Shown piece by piece: positions 11,819 to 24,158 of a stretch of 64,000 nt of DNA (within the stretch, counting starts at the first letter, position 1; every line of letters starts with the position of its first letter). Under the pieces are notes generated by a model. The model was not told the DNA's origin, made no database searches, and worked only from the letters and a program-made list of their open reading frames with translations. This stretch comes from Hanleya hanleyi. Lineage: Eukaryota > Mollusca > Polyplacophora > Lepidopleurida > Hanleyidae. The translations under genes and the position numbers were made by a program. The DNA is taken from contig JAVTVY010025289.1 in NCBI GenBank assembly GCA_036873755.1, forward strand, positions 36,076 through 100,075, given 5' to 3'.

Positions 11819-14119
11819 TAGGCTTCCTCGGTGCATTTTGCGCACTGCTCATTATGCCACGTCCGACTTACCTGGAAAATCTCGATAGACTGATCTTTGC
11901 TCAGGTAGAACCGGTTTTGGCAGGTAAAAGGCAGCCAGATTGAAACTGGATTTGCGTGACGTCAGCTGAAGGTATCCTGCACGAAAAATGCATAGTGTTA
12001 AAAAAATAACACACGACAAGAATTAGCCATCGGAACAGGACGTACAGTCATTTTTAGAAGAATGACGTAGTATAAACGCGGTCAATATTCCAGATCGTTC
12101 AATATAAAAAAACTATGAGTGGTAACCAGCCCACAGGTGAGAAATTATGAACATGGGGGGAGGCTGTCTTGCTGTCAACAAATTTCAGAAAACGATAAAA
12201 CCACTTATGAATTAATGTGTATACTAAACGTCAATAAAGGTGGTCGTCATGCTTTTTACGCTCCTTGTCTCGCAGTACAAACTGGTCGTCTGTCGACGGG
12301 TTGCCATGAACGCGCAATATTATAGCGAGGCTTGCGAAGGGGGGGCTCGGCACTGAGCGTGACACCAAAGACTAGCTTCGTTTCTTGGGCAATACGCATA
12401 CAAAGCGTTTGAAGCAAGGAAATTCGAAATGACCTGCCATAACACATCATCGGTTGATTAATAATAACAATACCATTACTACTTCGGTTGGATCTCTGCA
12501 GTATGCTGTAACAGAGTTTTGATATTGTCACCGTAATAATAATCATTGTGATTGTAATTTACATGTGTTATGTTGTTTAAAATGGTACCTCCTCATCTGA
12601 GTGTTTGTACAATAAAAATTCAATTCAATTCACTAGTCTACACAACACTAGCCCATGTACAAAGACGCTCAGGAAACAATTCTGGGGTGAGAGTTCCATT
12701 CAATCTACCCAAATATCTATGACTGCGCAATAACTCGCCAATTCAATTCGTACAAGGCAGTGCAAAGATACAACATAAAATAACAGACAGATTCAGTTGG
12801 ATATGTACAATGTTTTAAGTTCGTAACTGCATGCAATGAGAAACATAACCACAGACAGTTCCGCATAAAGACCGGAAATTATTGTCATCATTGTATGTTA
12901 TTTTGATTACTGATTATTATTATTCATGATTACTGGCAACATAAAATGGTCGAGAGCACTTCTGGTGTACGAGTTAAATTGTGAGCATAACAGTTTTGTT
13001 CAGTCAACCACACAGACAAAATACGTTATTGAGAATAATCATGCAATAGCTGAAAATCAAATTCCGCAAATTATAAATACAACACAAGGCCACCCACGTT
13101 GTCTAAATGCTGAATTACACGACCAGCTTCCAGTTACACCACGTGAACAAAATCAGGAGTTCTGTAAGTAACAGTTTATCCACAATGACAAACATCTGAC
13201 AATAGTGCAGATATTTCATAACAATGGTATAGAAAGAGGAAGCAACAGTTTGCATGCTACAGTAAAAAGTCGGTCAGATATGTTAACCTATTTAACTTTC
13301 TCATCTTCTCCAGTTGGGTCGTATAACCTCATACTATAGTTCACACAAATGACCTGCTAGCCTATATGACATATCAACATGATCAAACATCCACCCCACC
13401 ATTGCACTGAAATTCAGGTCTTCCTTCTCATAAAACGCGCCGGTCAGAAACCAGACAAATTCAACAAGCTGAACCCTGCTGACATTTAATTTTGTGATAC
13501 TGAATGTGACGATGGGCTGGTCACGTGTCGGACGAGTCAAAGTGAAAGCAAAAGGTTGGGGGAGGGGGGTGGGGGCGGGGATTGCGTGATGAATTCTGCT
13601 AATTCTTCCTCCAACATGATTACATACACCTCCTGTCTATTTATGACATGATATACGTTGAGAGGTTGAAATAATTCAAATTTCCAAATCACGTTTCACC
13701 GCCTTTACCGTCGTTGGGATTTGATTGAAACCGCCCGATGGAGATGAGAGTAACAACGACAGGGGGCAGGGGGCTCCAAACATTGTTTAACATCGTATAA
13801 GATTGTATAGTTGTATACAGCATCGGTATGTAACCAGCTAGACCTCTGGAAACAATATGTACCTGACTACTTGATAACATTAATAATCCATCATCAGGGG
13901 TGTCGGAAGCCAATTGAAAGTGGAACGGCCTTACGAGTTAGGGCCGGCGGAAGCAATTTTTCACTGACTATCCTGGCACTTTGGGCATAGTCCAGGGGCA
14001 TAGGCATAGCCTAGATCGCAGGAGACATGTTCTGGGCGATTTCTGGCGATTAAAATCACACTGCAATGAAGTATTTTTATACGCTCGCCAAAAGGCGGAC
14101 GTATTATGTGATGGCGGTT

Positions 14120-14162
14120 TACGTCCGTCTGTCTGTCCGTCCGTCTGTCCGTCCCTCGTGTC
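14120..14162. repeat. GTCC/GTCT simple repeat in a dispersed element head
   Basis: The sequence GCCAAAAGGCGGACGTATTA, then GTGATGGC and a (GTCCGTCT)n run, recurs in reverse at about 56380-56452 (GCCATCACATAATACGTCTG). This marks the head of a dispersed element. A similar run sits at 15037-15058. Confidence 0.6.
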
Positions 14163-15304
14163 CGGTCTATATCTGGGACAGTTTTCTATCTACAGTTCTA
14201 ATTTGCAGGAAAACTACTGTTTTCTTGTGTTTGACTATTGTCGATTTCAGTGTGGGATATGGGAGCTCTGGGCTCTTGATTCACGCTCAACTAGAACTTA
14301 CCAAGACTTAAACCCGATTTAGTTTATCATTCAGTATAAGATGTTTGTCTATGCTTCATTCTCAGAAGTACAAAATTGTAGTCGAGCTACCAATTCGAAT
14401 GAAGGCTGTTAAACAACCTTAACTTTTCGACTAATGTAATTTGAGGTAGATGGGTGTATATTGAAGCCCCTTGGGCTAGTTCTTTCCTAATCCTTTTACC
14501 ATGAAAACGCAATCGCTTGTGGTTTTCTGCGATGCTGAATTACAAAATATATGTACCGTATAGTAAAGTAACATAGATACATGGTACAAAATTCATTCCA
14601 GATGTAGCGCCGTCTAAATTGAGTATTTAAAAATATAGATAGCAACGCTGGCTATATGTCTGAAATAATACAGATGGCGCTCGTACTTTTTATAAGGGGC
14701 CATGTAACTGCTAACAATGAATTATTTCATGGACAAGGGGACGGAAAAAGGAAAACAACTGTTAGAAAAAGACTCTACCCCGTCTGACATTATAGTAACT
14801 TTCACGGAAATTACCCGGATATTAGAGTACTTGCGGCAAATTTATTGGCGGGGTTGGACATCTTACTTTCCACAATGAAAATTGTCACAAGAAGGCTAGT
14901 CGGTGTTTAGAGCTCCTAACAAATTCACTGGCGCTCTAGACCGATCAGTCTTCTTCAACTTGGAAGCTATAAAAACTTCCTTTTGTATTAGGTCTCCCCA
15001 ACTATGTTGGGAGAGACATGTAGTGTTTGTGCTGTCTGTCTGTCCGTCCGTCCGTCCCCAGTAGTAGTATCGCCGCAAAGATGGTAGCATTCACCCCTGT
15101 GCACTTAAACTCGAGGAATAACTCTTGATTTTCCCAAATCGTCCGACAGGGGGCGCCACCAGCTCAAGAGAGCTCCCCGCAAAATGGAGGTAACTCTTGA
15201 TGTACTTTTGGCAAATTTTGGCAAATCTTCCCTGATTCGAACATTTGCATGTTAAAGCTATTAAAGAAGGGGCATTTGGTGAGCTGGGTGCGGGGTTGAG
15301 ATAT

Positions 15305-15960
15305 GCCATTCTGCGCATGAGCGGTGGACAAATGGTATGGAAATAGACGTTTTGGGATTTGGGGAGCCCCTAATGTTCCTATGGAGCAGTATGAGGTATC
15401 AATGAGAAGCCTATTTGAGGTATCGTTGTAAAGGATACGTGAGGGGGCATCCGGTTGGACTAGTATGACGTGGAACGGACGTCATTTTGCGCATGCGGAG
15501 TAGTCAAAATGTATGGAAATAGACGTTTTGGGGTCTAGGTGGACCACCAATGGTGCAATGGCGTTGAGTGAGGTATCAATGTAAAGCAGTCATGAGGCAG
15601 CATCCGCCTGGACTAGTGTGTTGTCCGTGTTCGACATTCTACGCATGCGCAGACAGGAAATTGTGGGAAAAGGGTATGGAAATAGACGTTTTGGAGTCGA
15701 GGTGAGCCCCTAGTGAACCGATGGGAGTCTTATGAGGTATCGTTGTGAAGAATTGGTGATGGAGCATCCACCTGTCGTTCGTGCTCAACAGTTTGCGCAT
15801 GCGCAGACGGGGAATTGTGGGAAAGTGCATTGGAAGGAACGTTTTGGGGTGAAGGTGGGCCACTAATGGTCTGATAGAGTCGAATGAGGTATCAATGGGA
15901 TGCATACGTGAGGGCGTATCCGCCTGGCTTGATGGGTGTTAGGAATATCGTTATTCTTCC
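15305..15960. repeat. Four-unit tandem repeat
   Basis: Units of 152-176 bp, each carrying GGAAATAGACGTTTTGGGG (at about 15339, 15515 and 15679, with a variant at 15831), a GCGCATGCGCAG-type word and TGAGGTATC. No coding signal. Confidence 0.75.
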
Positions 15961-17470
15961 AACTTGCTATCTGATGGGCTGTATTCTCTCACCTTAATGG
16001 TACTTACGTTATGGTCTCGACCATCTTGAAAGAGATGGGCACTACATTCTTGCATCTTTGTAGAAGATGGGTTATATAGTGTTGCATCTTACTAGTAGTC
16101 TTCGTTATCTTGAAAAAGATTACCGGTACATATATTGTCCTCCACCTTATAATGTATTGGGATATATTCTTTCCTCTTGAAAAAGATGGTCATCAGTTAT
16201 CTCCCATCTTTGTTGTGGATGGGTTATATTCTTCCACGTGTTGATGTTATATCATCCTCACTTCGGGTGAGGTTAATTATTGTTTCCATCCCATCCCTTG
16301 CCATGCCATCATCAATCGATCTATTTTAACTTTTACACTTTAGGGTCACTTTTAGTGTCATGAGTGTAAAGCATTTTAGATCCCCATCATCCACTTTTAA
16401 AGTTACCATTGCAACAACCTTCATCCATTGTGTAGCTTTAATTGTCATCACTTTCAGAATTTTGAAATATTTCATCAGCCATCATTTGAGGGAGGTTTTG
16501 CCACCTCCATCTTGACGGTAGATCTTGTATGTTCTCTCCCATCTTGCGACAAGTTTGAATATATTGTCTTACATCTTGCTAGTAGATGGGCTATGTTCTT
16601 GCCAATCGAAATGTTAGTTACGTTATGGTGTTGCCCGTCTTGAAAAAGATGGGCTCGGCATTCTCGCATCTTTGTACGAGATGAGTTATATAGTCTTCCA
16701 TCTTGCTAGTAGATGGTGTATAGTGTTCGTTATCTTGAAGAAGACAAAATATCTTGCCCACCATCTTGCTATTTGATGGGCTATCTTCTTTCCCCATGTT
16801 AATGGTAGTAACGTTATGGTGTTGGCTATCTTAAAGCTGATGTTGACTAGTTTCCTCCATTTTGGCAATACATGGGTTATGTAATCCTCCATCTTGCTAG
16901 TACATGGTGTATAATGTTCGTTATCTTGAAAAAAACAAAATATCTTCTCTTCCATCTTGCTATCTGATGGGTTGTATTGTCCCATCTTAATGGTACCTAC
17001 GTTATGGTCTTGCCCGTGTTGAAAAAGATGGCCATTACATTCTTGCATCTTTGTAGAAGGTGGGTTATATAGTCTTCCATCTTGCTAACTGTTGTATAAT
17101 GTTCGTCATCTTGAAAAAGACAACATATCTTGTCGTCCATGTTACTATCTGATGGGCTATCTTCTTCCCCCATCTTATGGTAGTTACGTTATGGTATTGG
17201 CTATGTTGAAACTGCTGGTCATTAGTTTAGAATGCTTTAGAATAGGTTAACCAGAAGACTATTTTGTGAAGTGATGTGACGCAGTCAGTATGGCGGCACC
17301 TCTTCCCACTTCCCAAATATGTGTTGTAATATAATCTTCGTTCAGTCTTACTAGTAGATGGTGCATAATCTTCGTTATCTTCGAAAAGACATGTCTTGTC
17401 TTCCATCTTGCTATCTGATGGGCTATATTCTTCCCCATCGTAATGATAATTACGTTTGGTGTTACCTATC
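15961..17470. repeat. Tandem array of ATCTTG/GATGG hairpin units
   Basis: Repeats of CCATCTTGCTAGTAGATGG, CATCTTGCTATCTGATGG, ATCTTGAAAAAGATGG and TTACGTTATGGT. The last recurs at about 16618, 16808, 16998 and 17185, giving a period near 190 bp. Many units can fold on themselves. Open frames here are repeat translation. Confidence 0.75.
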
Positions 17471-18364
17471 ACTAGGTTTTATTCCATTTTTTTACTAGAT
17501 GGATTATGATTGGCTATTCCGTCCACCATCTTGATATTAGAGACCATGTTGTGTTTTTGGAAACAGTGCCAGATCGAAACCTCATTTCATATTTACGCTT
17601 TCCTTCATATCTGCTGTGTGTTAATAATGTATGTGAATCAATTAACACCATGAGATACGAGGCATGGGGAGTGTATATGCTTGGGTATTCATTATGCGAC
17701 CGTACTTTTGTGCACGGACATTTTTGAACATTAGTACTAGATCGAGCAGGTGAGTATTAAGTCTATCAAGATGATATAAACCTTCAAAGGTGAATTACAA
17801 GAAACGTTACATTATCGATTTCCTCCGACGAGAGAATAGGATTGTTCAACAGAGGAAGTCTGTTAGGGCCTCTCTCTAATTTTAGGCAACGTAAACACTA
17901 ATTTCTCCCTTTATATTGTATCCCAGCATGGCCACTTCAGTACGCCTATGATGGCGCAGTACTAAGCCTTTGGAATGTTGCAACTGACTTCGACCACTAT
18001 TTCTTGATGGTCATGTTTGTACGACATCATTGCATTACCTTTAAGCAAACAAGACTCCTTCTTCAGAATACCTTGCCCGATTTGTGTTTTTCCCTGTCCA
18101 ATTATTGTTCTTATTTCCCTGCCATATGTATAGGCCTACAAGCCGTCTCGATTGTAGTTAATACAGACGATGCGCATTTAATGTTTTGCGGGTGCACCAA
18201 TTTAATTGAAACAGAAACTACATTGTTGAGTGTGCATCTGATTTCATTGAAATTGGCGGCTGCAAAAGCTGCGCTTTATTTACTGGAATCTATACATGCA
18301 GCAAATATATATGTGATCTGCATGAGCTTGGAGGGCAGATAGCAGACAGCCACCGACCGCCAAC

Positions 18365-18600
18365 ACCGATTCCATGCTGTTTCAAATAATTAGAATTATT
18401 CAATATATGAGATTGGAATTAGTGGCCAATCTATTCCATTGCAATTTTCAATCAAATAGATGGAATATTCAATCTATTAGAATAAATTTTCTATCTAGAA
18501 TACATTCATTTTATCGTTTTCAATCTATTACATTGAATATTTTCAATGGAATAATAGATTGGTCAATAATTTCAATCTGATAGATTGAATTTCAATATAA
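18365..18600. repeat. AT-rich region of degenerate CAATCTATT words
   Basis: Scrambled copies of TCAATCTATTAGAAT in both orientations, ending with the perfect palindrome TTCAATCTGATAGATTGAA (18571-18589). No gene. Confidence 0.6.
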
Positions 18601-19059
18601 TTATTTTACAGTCTTCTTCCTGTCACTTAATACACATATAAGGAGAACGGAATGTGTGTATATACTACGCCTTTATTTCCCAGTATTTTATTTGTACATC
18701 AATTCAATATTTGGCAGTACCACTCCTCGCTATCCTCAAAGGTCGTCGTTATGTCAGGAGTTCACGCCCTTCCCCATCTCGCGATCTGCTCACTTGTGAC
18801 AAGACAGTGCGAAGTCTTTCCTGTATCTCTGTGAGGAGATTCTTGTGCAGATCTGGTCCTCCATCTTGTCGAACTTTTCAAGTGGAAGGTAACGTATGCA
18901 AATCTGCTCCCATCGTCGGTTGACATCAGCTCTACAATGAACCATAACATAAATTTACTTTAATGGGTCCTTCTAAACTTGCCTTGGCATATTAGTTCAC
19001 ACGTACAGCCCCGTTTTTCGCGTATTTTTCCCATTTTCAAAACCAATTCTGACCCTCTA

Positions 19060-19790
19060 CTGCTGTGGCTAGATAAACATCTTACAAATATTCTACGACA
19101 TTAACTTCAGAAAATCTTTGCGAAATAAAGACAAATCTTACCTTAGACGACGAACATCAGTGAAATCCAAACGACGGTAGACTGCGCGCGCGAAAAACGT
19201 TCCAAATTTACGCTCGGTTACATGTTTTCAAAAAATGGTATCGTGCACGGAAACGGACTGAATTGAATCCGCTCAAAAGCATGCATTCCAGGAACAAGAA
19301 ACCGCGATGGAAATAAAAGCAAATTCTACGAATTGAGATCACATAAAATATCACTTGCTTTGATTCCAGAATATTTCCCTCCTTAATATATGAAAATGTG
19401 TACAGTTCAGTATGTGAATAAATGTTTAAATGATATAATGTTGTTAAATCTGTCAATACAGCGTTTGCTCATTAACGCCACTACTTTTTTTGGTGAGAGA
19501 GTGGGAAGAGAACTTATATAAATATTTCTATCTACATTTCCATCGCGGTTTCTTGTTCCTGGAATGCATGCTTTTGAGCGGATTCAATTCAGTCCGTTTC
19601 CGTGCACGATATCACTTTTTGAAAACCTGTAACCGCGCGTAAAATTGGAACGTTTCTTGCACGCGCAGTCTACCGTCGTTTGGATTTCACTGATGTTGGT
19701 CGTCTAAGGTAAGATTTGTCTTTATTTCGCAAAGATTTTCTGAAGTTAATGTCGTAGAATATTTGTAAGATATTTATCTAGCCACAGCAG
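19060..19790. mobile_element. Long palindrome: two 255-bp inverted arms
   Basis: Arms 19060-19314 and 19536-19790 are equal in length and nearly identical as reverse complements, starting CTGCTGTGGCTAGATAAA. They surround a 221-bp AT-rich centre. The arms contain GCATGCATTCCAGGAACAAG and ACTGCGCGCGC-type words. No transposase frame. It abuts the 145-bp repeat at 19784-19928. Confidence 0.85.
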
Positions 19791-19928
19791 AGCTAAAAGC
19801 CAGACGAACTCCGAGAAAATCGAGTCCACAGCGCCCCCATAGAATCTGTGGGGAATCTGCACCATTGTTCCCTAATGGGCTGAGTTGAACGGAGTAAGCC
19901 CATGCGAGCGACGTTCAAGATTGAACTA
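19784..19928 (-). repeat. 145-bp dispersed repeat, minus orientation
   Basis: Inverted copy of 11674-11818 with very few differences. Its inner end merges with the right arm of the palindrome at 19060-19790 through the shared word ACAGCAG. Confidence 0.85.
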
Positions 19929-21218
19929 GTGTTCAAAGAGAACTTCAAAGCAAGAGAAATAACTCTGATACCTGTTCAGGTGAAAACAATTGGAGGGCCG
20001 GGTAGCTGACGTAAGAAAATTATGTTCTGTGTGTTGACTCAGCATACTGTGTAACACAGGTGAGTCCCACCCGTCGAGCGCCTCACTGTTTTTTTCCCCG
20101 GGAAAGTGGAAGAGCGGGTCTATAAAATGTTTCAAGGATTACAGACGATTTACAGGGTTTTAGAAAGAAAGATTTGTACAGTTGTTCATCCTATAATATT
20201 AATATTAGTCCTTATGATATTGCTTACTCCGGCGCGCTCGAAAGCCCTTTGACGAAAAATATGATTGCGTTTCCTTTGCGTTTCGGTTCAAGGCTAATGG
20301 TTCCAGATTTTTCAACTCGTTCCATTCATTTGTGTTGTTCGGGGACCTCGTGGATGACGTGTCTTCAGTCAAAACATGTCAAACGGGTTTTGTCAAAGGT
20401 CAAATCATTGGTCATCGGATCGCTGACGTAACATTTCCTGATTGCAATTTATCAGGCTGCGCAACAATCGACGCCCAGACACAGTCTTCACAATCCTAAC
20501 AACATAGCCTACCGTCCCCCCCAAAAAAACACGGACAAAAGCCCCAGCGGAAAAAAAGCTTCAAATAGTTATTTAAGGTGCATGTGCAATACATTAATGC
20601 ATGGACGTGTAAATTTTATCAAATGAGTGCAAGCAAGAAACAACAACAAGAATGGGGAATATTGCCAAACTATCACTTTTGGCCCATCTAAATTATACAC
20701 AGCTAAAAGAAGTTCCTGCAAAAATACAGACAAAGGTTACTATACAAATATTGGTGAAAGTAATTAAGTTTTGACCATAAAGTTGACCATTAATTTTAAA
20801 CAATTTCCCAAATTTATGTTTGTATTTAACATGATGATAAATGTGGAAAAAAATTATGAATTGTGTAACTCATTGCTTAACTTGTGAGCGGCTCACGTTT
20901 CTTAAACTTGCGCCGGAAAGCCATTGTCAGCGGCTTCTTAATAGCCTTATCTAAACACACCTGTGATTGGATGTTTCGGCCTCGGTAGCGAAAAATTGAC
21001 CAATTAACGCTTTCGTGATACATGAATCACTGGTAGCATTCTTTTCAGCCTCGATTTCGACTTCATGACGTCGGGAATCTCCAAATAACCTCATGTCATG
21101 TGACAATTGAGTGGGAAAACTCCAAACATGGTGGCTGCAGTCGTCGTATGTTGTGTTTTTGTTTTCTCCTGACTAGACAACATACAAGTTCAAGAACGGT
21201 TTCCATCATCAGTTTTTA

Positions 21219-22070
21219 GCTCATCTGGGCCAAAGGCCCGATGGGCTAATGTCATGGCCTGATTGTCCGTTGTCAGTCGTCCGTTGTGCGTTATGCGTAA
21301 ACATCTTCTTCTCTGAAACCGCTTGGCCGATTAAGGCGAAACTTGGCATGCATGCTCCCCCCAATGAGTACACCAGAATTTGTTCATGCGGTGTTGATAT
21401 GATTTTAAATATGGCCACCATGGTGGCCATCTTGAATTTGCCAGTGAAATTTTGTCATCATTATTTTTCGGTAACTACTTCATGGATCTTTCTCAAATTT
21501 GGTACACCAGTCCCCCTTTGGGTCTAGTTGTACAGCATGTGTATACTTCAGTCCAATTTGAATATCCAATATGGCCACCAGGCGGCCACCTTGGATTTCC
21601 CGATGAAACATTGTTATCGCGATTTCTCAGGAACTACTTCATGGATCTTTCTCAAATTTGGTATACAGGTTCCCCTTGGGGTCTAGTTGTGCAAGATACC
21701 TTTTCTGGCCCGATTTGAAAAATCCAATATGGCCACCAGGCGGCCATCTTGAATTTTCCCATAAAATTTTGTTATCATGAATTCTCAGCAAATTACTGCA
21801 TGAATCTTTGTCAAATTGGGTACACAGGTTCCCCTTGTGGTCCAGTTGTGCAAGATACCTTTTTTGGTCCATTTTGAAAATCCAATATGGCCGCATTTTG
21901 AATTTCCCATGAAACTTTTTTATACTGAAAACTCAGGAAATTACTGCATGGATCATTTAGTGTTCAGGGGGGACAACACAAGTTAGAAACTCATCTATTG
22001 CAGTTCTTCAGTAAAAATTTCTTACAGCTACTTTCTCCAGTTGTAGCCAGATGAGCTACAGTGCCATGGC
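21219..22070. mobile_element. AGCTCATCTGG inverted-repeat element with tandem units
   Basis: Starts AGCTCATCTGGGCCAAAGGC and ends near CCAGATGAGCTACAGTGCCA, so the tips are inverted. Inside are tandem units of about 165 bp built on CATGGATCTTTCTCAAATTT, CCAATATGGCCACCAGGCGG and CCATCTTGAATTT. A (GTCCGTTGTC)-like stretch follows the left tip. A paralogous empty site at 22159-22345 supports insertion here. Confidence 0.75.
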
Positions 22071-22158
22071 ACTATCTTTATTTATATAAAATCACCAAAG
22101 CATCAAGGATTGTAAAAATATATAGTTTACCCTAATACAGGCCTCATGAAATGCGACA

Positions 22159-22345
22159 AATGAAAGGGGTTTTCCAAACATGGCGTCACCAGCCGATGTG
22201 ATCGACGTAAGTTGTGTGGGGTTTTTTCTCCCGACTTGAAAAAAAAAACAACCTAAGTTCAAGAATGGTTTCCGTCATTTGTTTTTATTTATTTGAATCC
22301 CCAAAGCATCATGGATTGTAAAAATATATAGTTTACCCTACATGT
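22159..22345. repeat. Element-free duplicate of the 21121-21218 / 22076-22135 flanks
   Basis: Carries CCAAACATGGCG, AAGTTCAAGAATGGTTTCCG and then, without interruption, CATCATGGATTGTAAAAATA and TATAGTTTACCCTA. The same two blocks lie on either side of the element at 21219-22070. Confidence 0.7.
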
Positions 22346-22579
22346 ATCTCCGATACCCATGGAAAAATTAGCCATTATCATAACCACATGCGAAAATTAA
22401 TATTTTTGCAAAATTTATTCCGTCCAGTAGTGAATATTTATTCCGTGGGCAAAGGTTTAAAATTAATATTTCAACTAATATGGTTAAAAATTAATCGCCT
22501 TTACCAATATTTGTATGGTAACCTCCCTAGCTTTTGCTGTATTTCACAGGAGCCCAGGGGTTTTTTCAGCCACTTTTCC

Positions 22580-22765
22580 TTTATCGAACTAAATTTTTGA
22601 AATTAAATAAAGTCAATTTTTTTTGCGCACCTTCGGCGCTCAAAATAAGTACAAAAACTCAATTTTCCAAGTTTTTAATCTTTCAAAAAAAAAAACAACC
22701 TCAATTTGTCAAGCTTTTAATCTTTCAAAGAACAAAAAAACTCAATTTTTCACGATTTTGATTGG
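22580..22765. repeat. AACTCAATTTT dispersed repeat
   Basis: Iterated AACTCAATTTT with TTTGCGCACCTTCGGCGCTC, a GC-rich hairpin. Related stretches occur at 26975-27120, 28340-28505 (GCGCGCCTTTGGCGCGC) and 29938-30065. Confidence 0.6.
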
Positions 22766-24158
22766 GGGGGTAGGGGGAGGGGCACACATTTGATCGGAAT
22801 ATCTGATATGTTTTTATGTTTCATATCTTGGTTGTTTTATCCAATTTAATACAAGAACACCAGATATTTTCCTGTACAATGTACCTCTTCTAACTTCTGA
22901 CCATCATCATGTTCTGACTGACGTCCAGTTCTCAATGATTTAGGGTGTTTGCCTTGCATGGCCTATTCTTCGAATCATATTCATGCAACCTCATTCTGTG
23001 AACAAGCAAACAATCTTTCTATTAGGCATAAAATCAGGACACGCTTATATATAAGCTTCCCGTCCAACTACGTATACATAGCAACAACACCACCAGCAAA
23101 CGTTGGGATCGTGAAATTGCACGTTTTTATGATTGTCACAAATGTTGTGTTGGAAATACATTTAACTGAAAACAACTTTGAAGACTACTTTAACTCTTTC
23201 CCCCATCTAGACTTGTGAGGAATTTTCTCTCTCTGCCCCATAATAGATTTGTAATGGCGTAGGTCTTCAACCCATGGACTCATTTCAATTTTCATACTTC
23301 TCCAGCGATGTAAAATATTCCGTTTTATGTCCCATGTCATGTGGAGAAATATTTACCCCACAGACCCATTCTGCGTAATTTGTTCACGTTTTATACCAAT
23401 ATCAGCAACATTTATTCTAAAAATAAGTAATCTTGTGAGAAAATGTGTTGTCTGCTTTACTTCTGTTGGAAATCACGAAAAAAGCGAAGAAATTGTCGCA
23501 TTTTAGCTACGTTTTGCAGCGTTCTCTTCCTGCTTTCCGGCTACCATTCGCATGTTTCCATATACCATCGTAAAGCTAATTCTCCGTAGGATCGAGATTT
23601 GGCAGTGACATCACAAGATGGCAGGTCTAGAACGAACTATAACTGTTTTAATCCGATATACCTTCCATACAGGAGAATAAAGACAGTAATAAATATTCAT
23701 AAGGTGAAAGTAACACAGCTCACTGATTGGCCAAGGTTGAGCGCGGCCGACGTGATTGGAGGAAGAGGTCACGTGGTGACTCGGTCACTGTCGACAAAAG
23801 GCCGGCTGAGAAAGAATGGCGGCTAAACACATTTACGGCGAAGACAGCAGGTCCCGGGAAAATATATAAAATAAACTTGAAGATTTGAAGAGCTAGTCAT
23901 CAAGGTTAGATACTTTGGTAGTTTATGCTCGCATTACGTGAAATATTCAGGAATTTGGAAGCAGATTTTACTATTTTTCGAACGTTTGTCTTGGAGCAGA
24001 TGAAACAAATTTGTTGTCAAATCGCGCATTTTCCATCGATTATTTCTGTTCTATCCCGATTTCATTTTACCCTTGCCATAAAACATACCAACAGTCCATA
24101 TATGTAGTCAGATTTATTGAAATTGTGGCTTTCTGAAAATGTATAGTTTTAATTAGAT

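Noticed and set aside
11737..11943. 68-residue frame upstream of OS9 with a hydrophobic segment
   Set aside because: Its first half lies within the 145-bp dispersed repeat also present at 19784-19928.
18004..18342. 112-residue plus-strand frame
   Set aside because: No recognisable motif and Cys/Leu-rich composition as in random AT-rich DNA.
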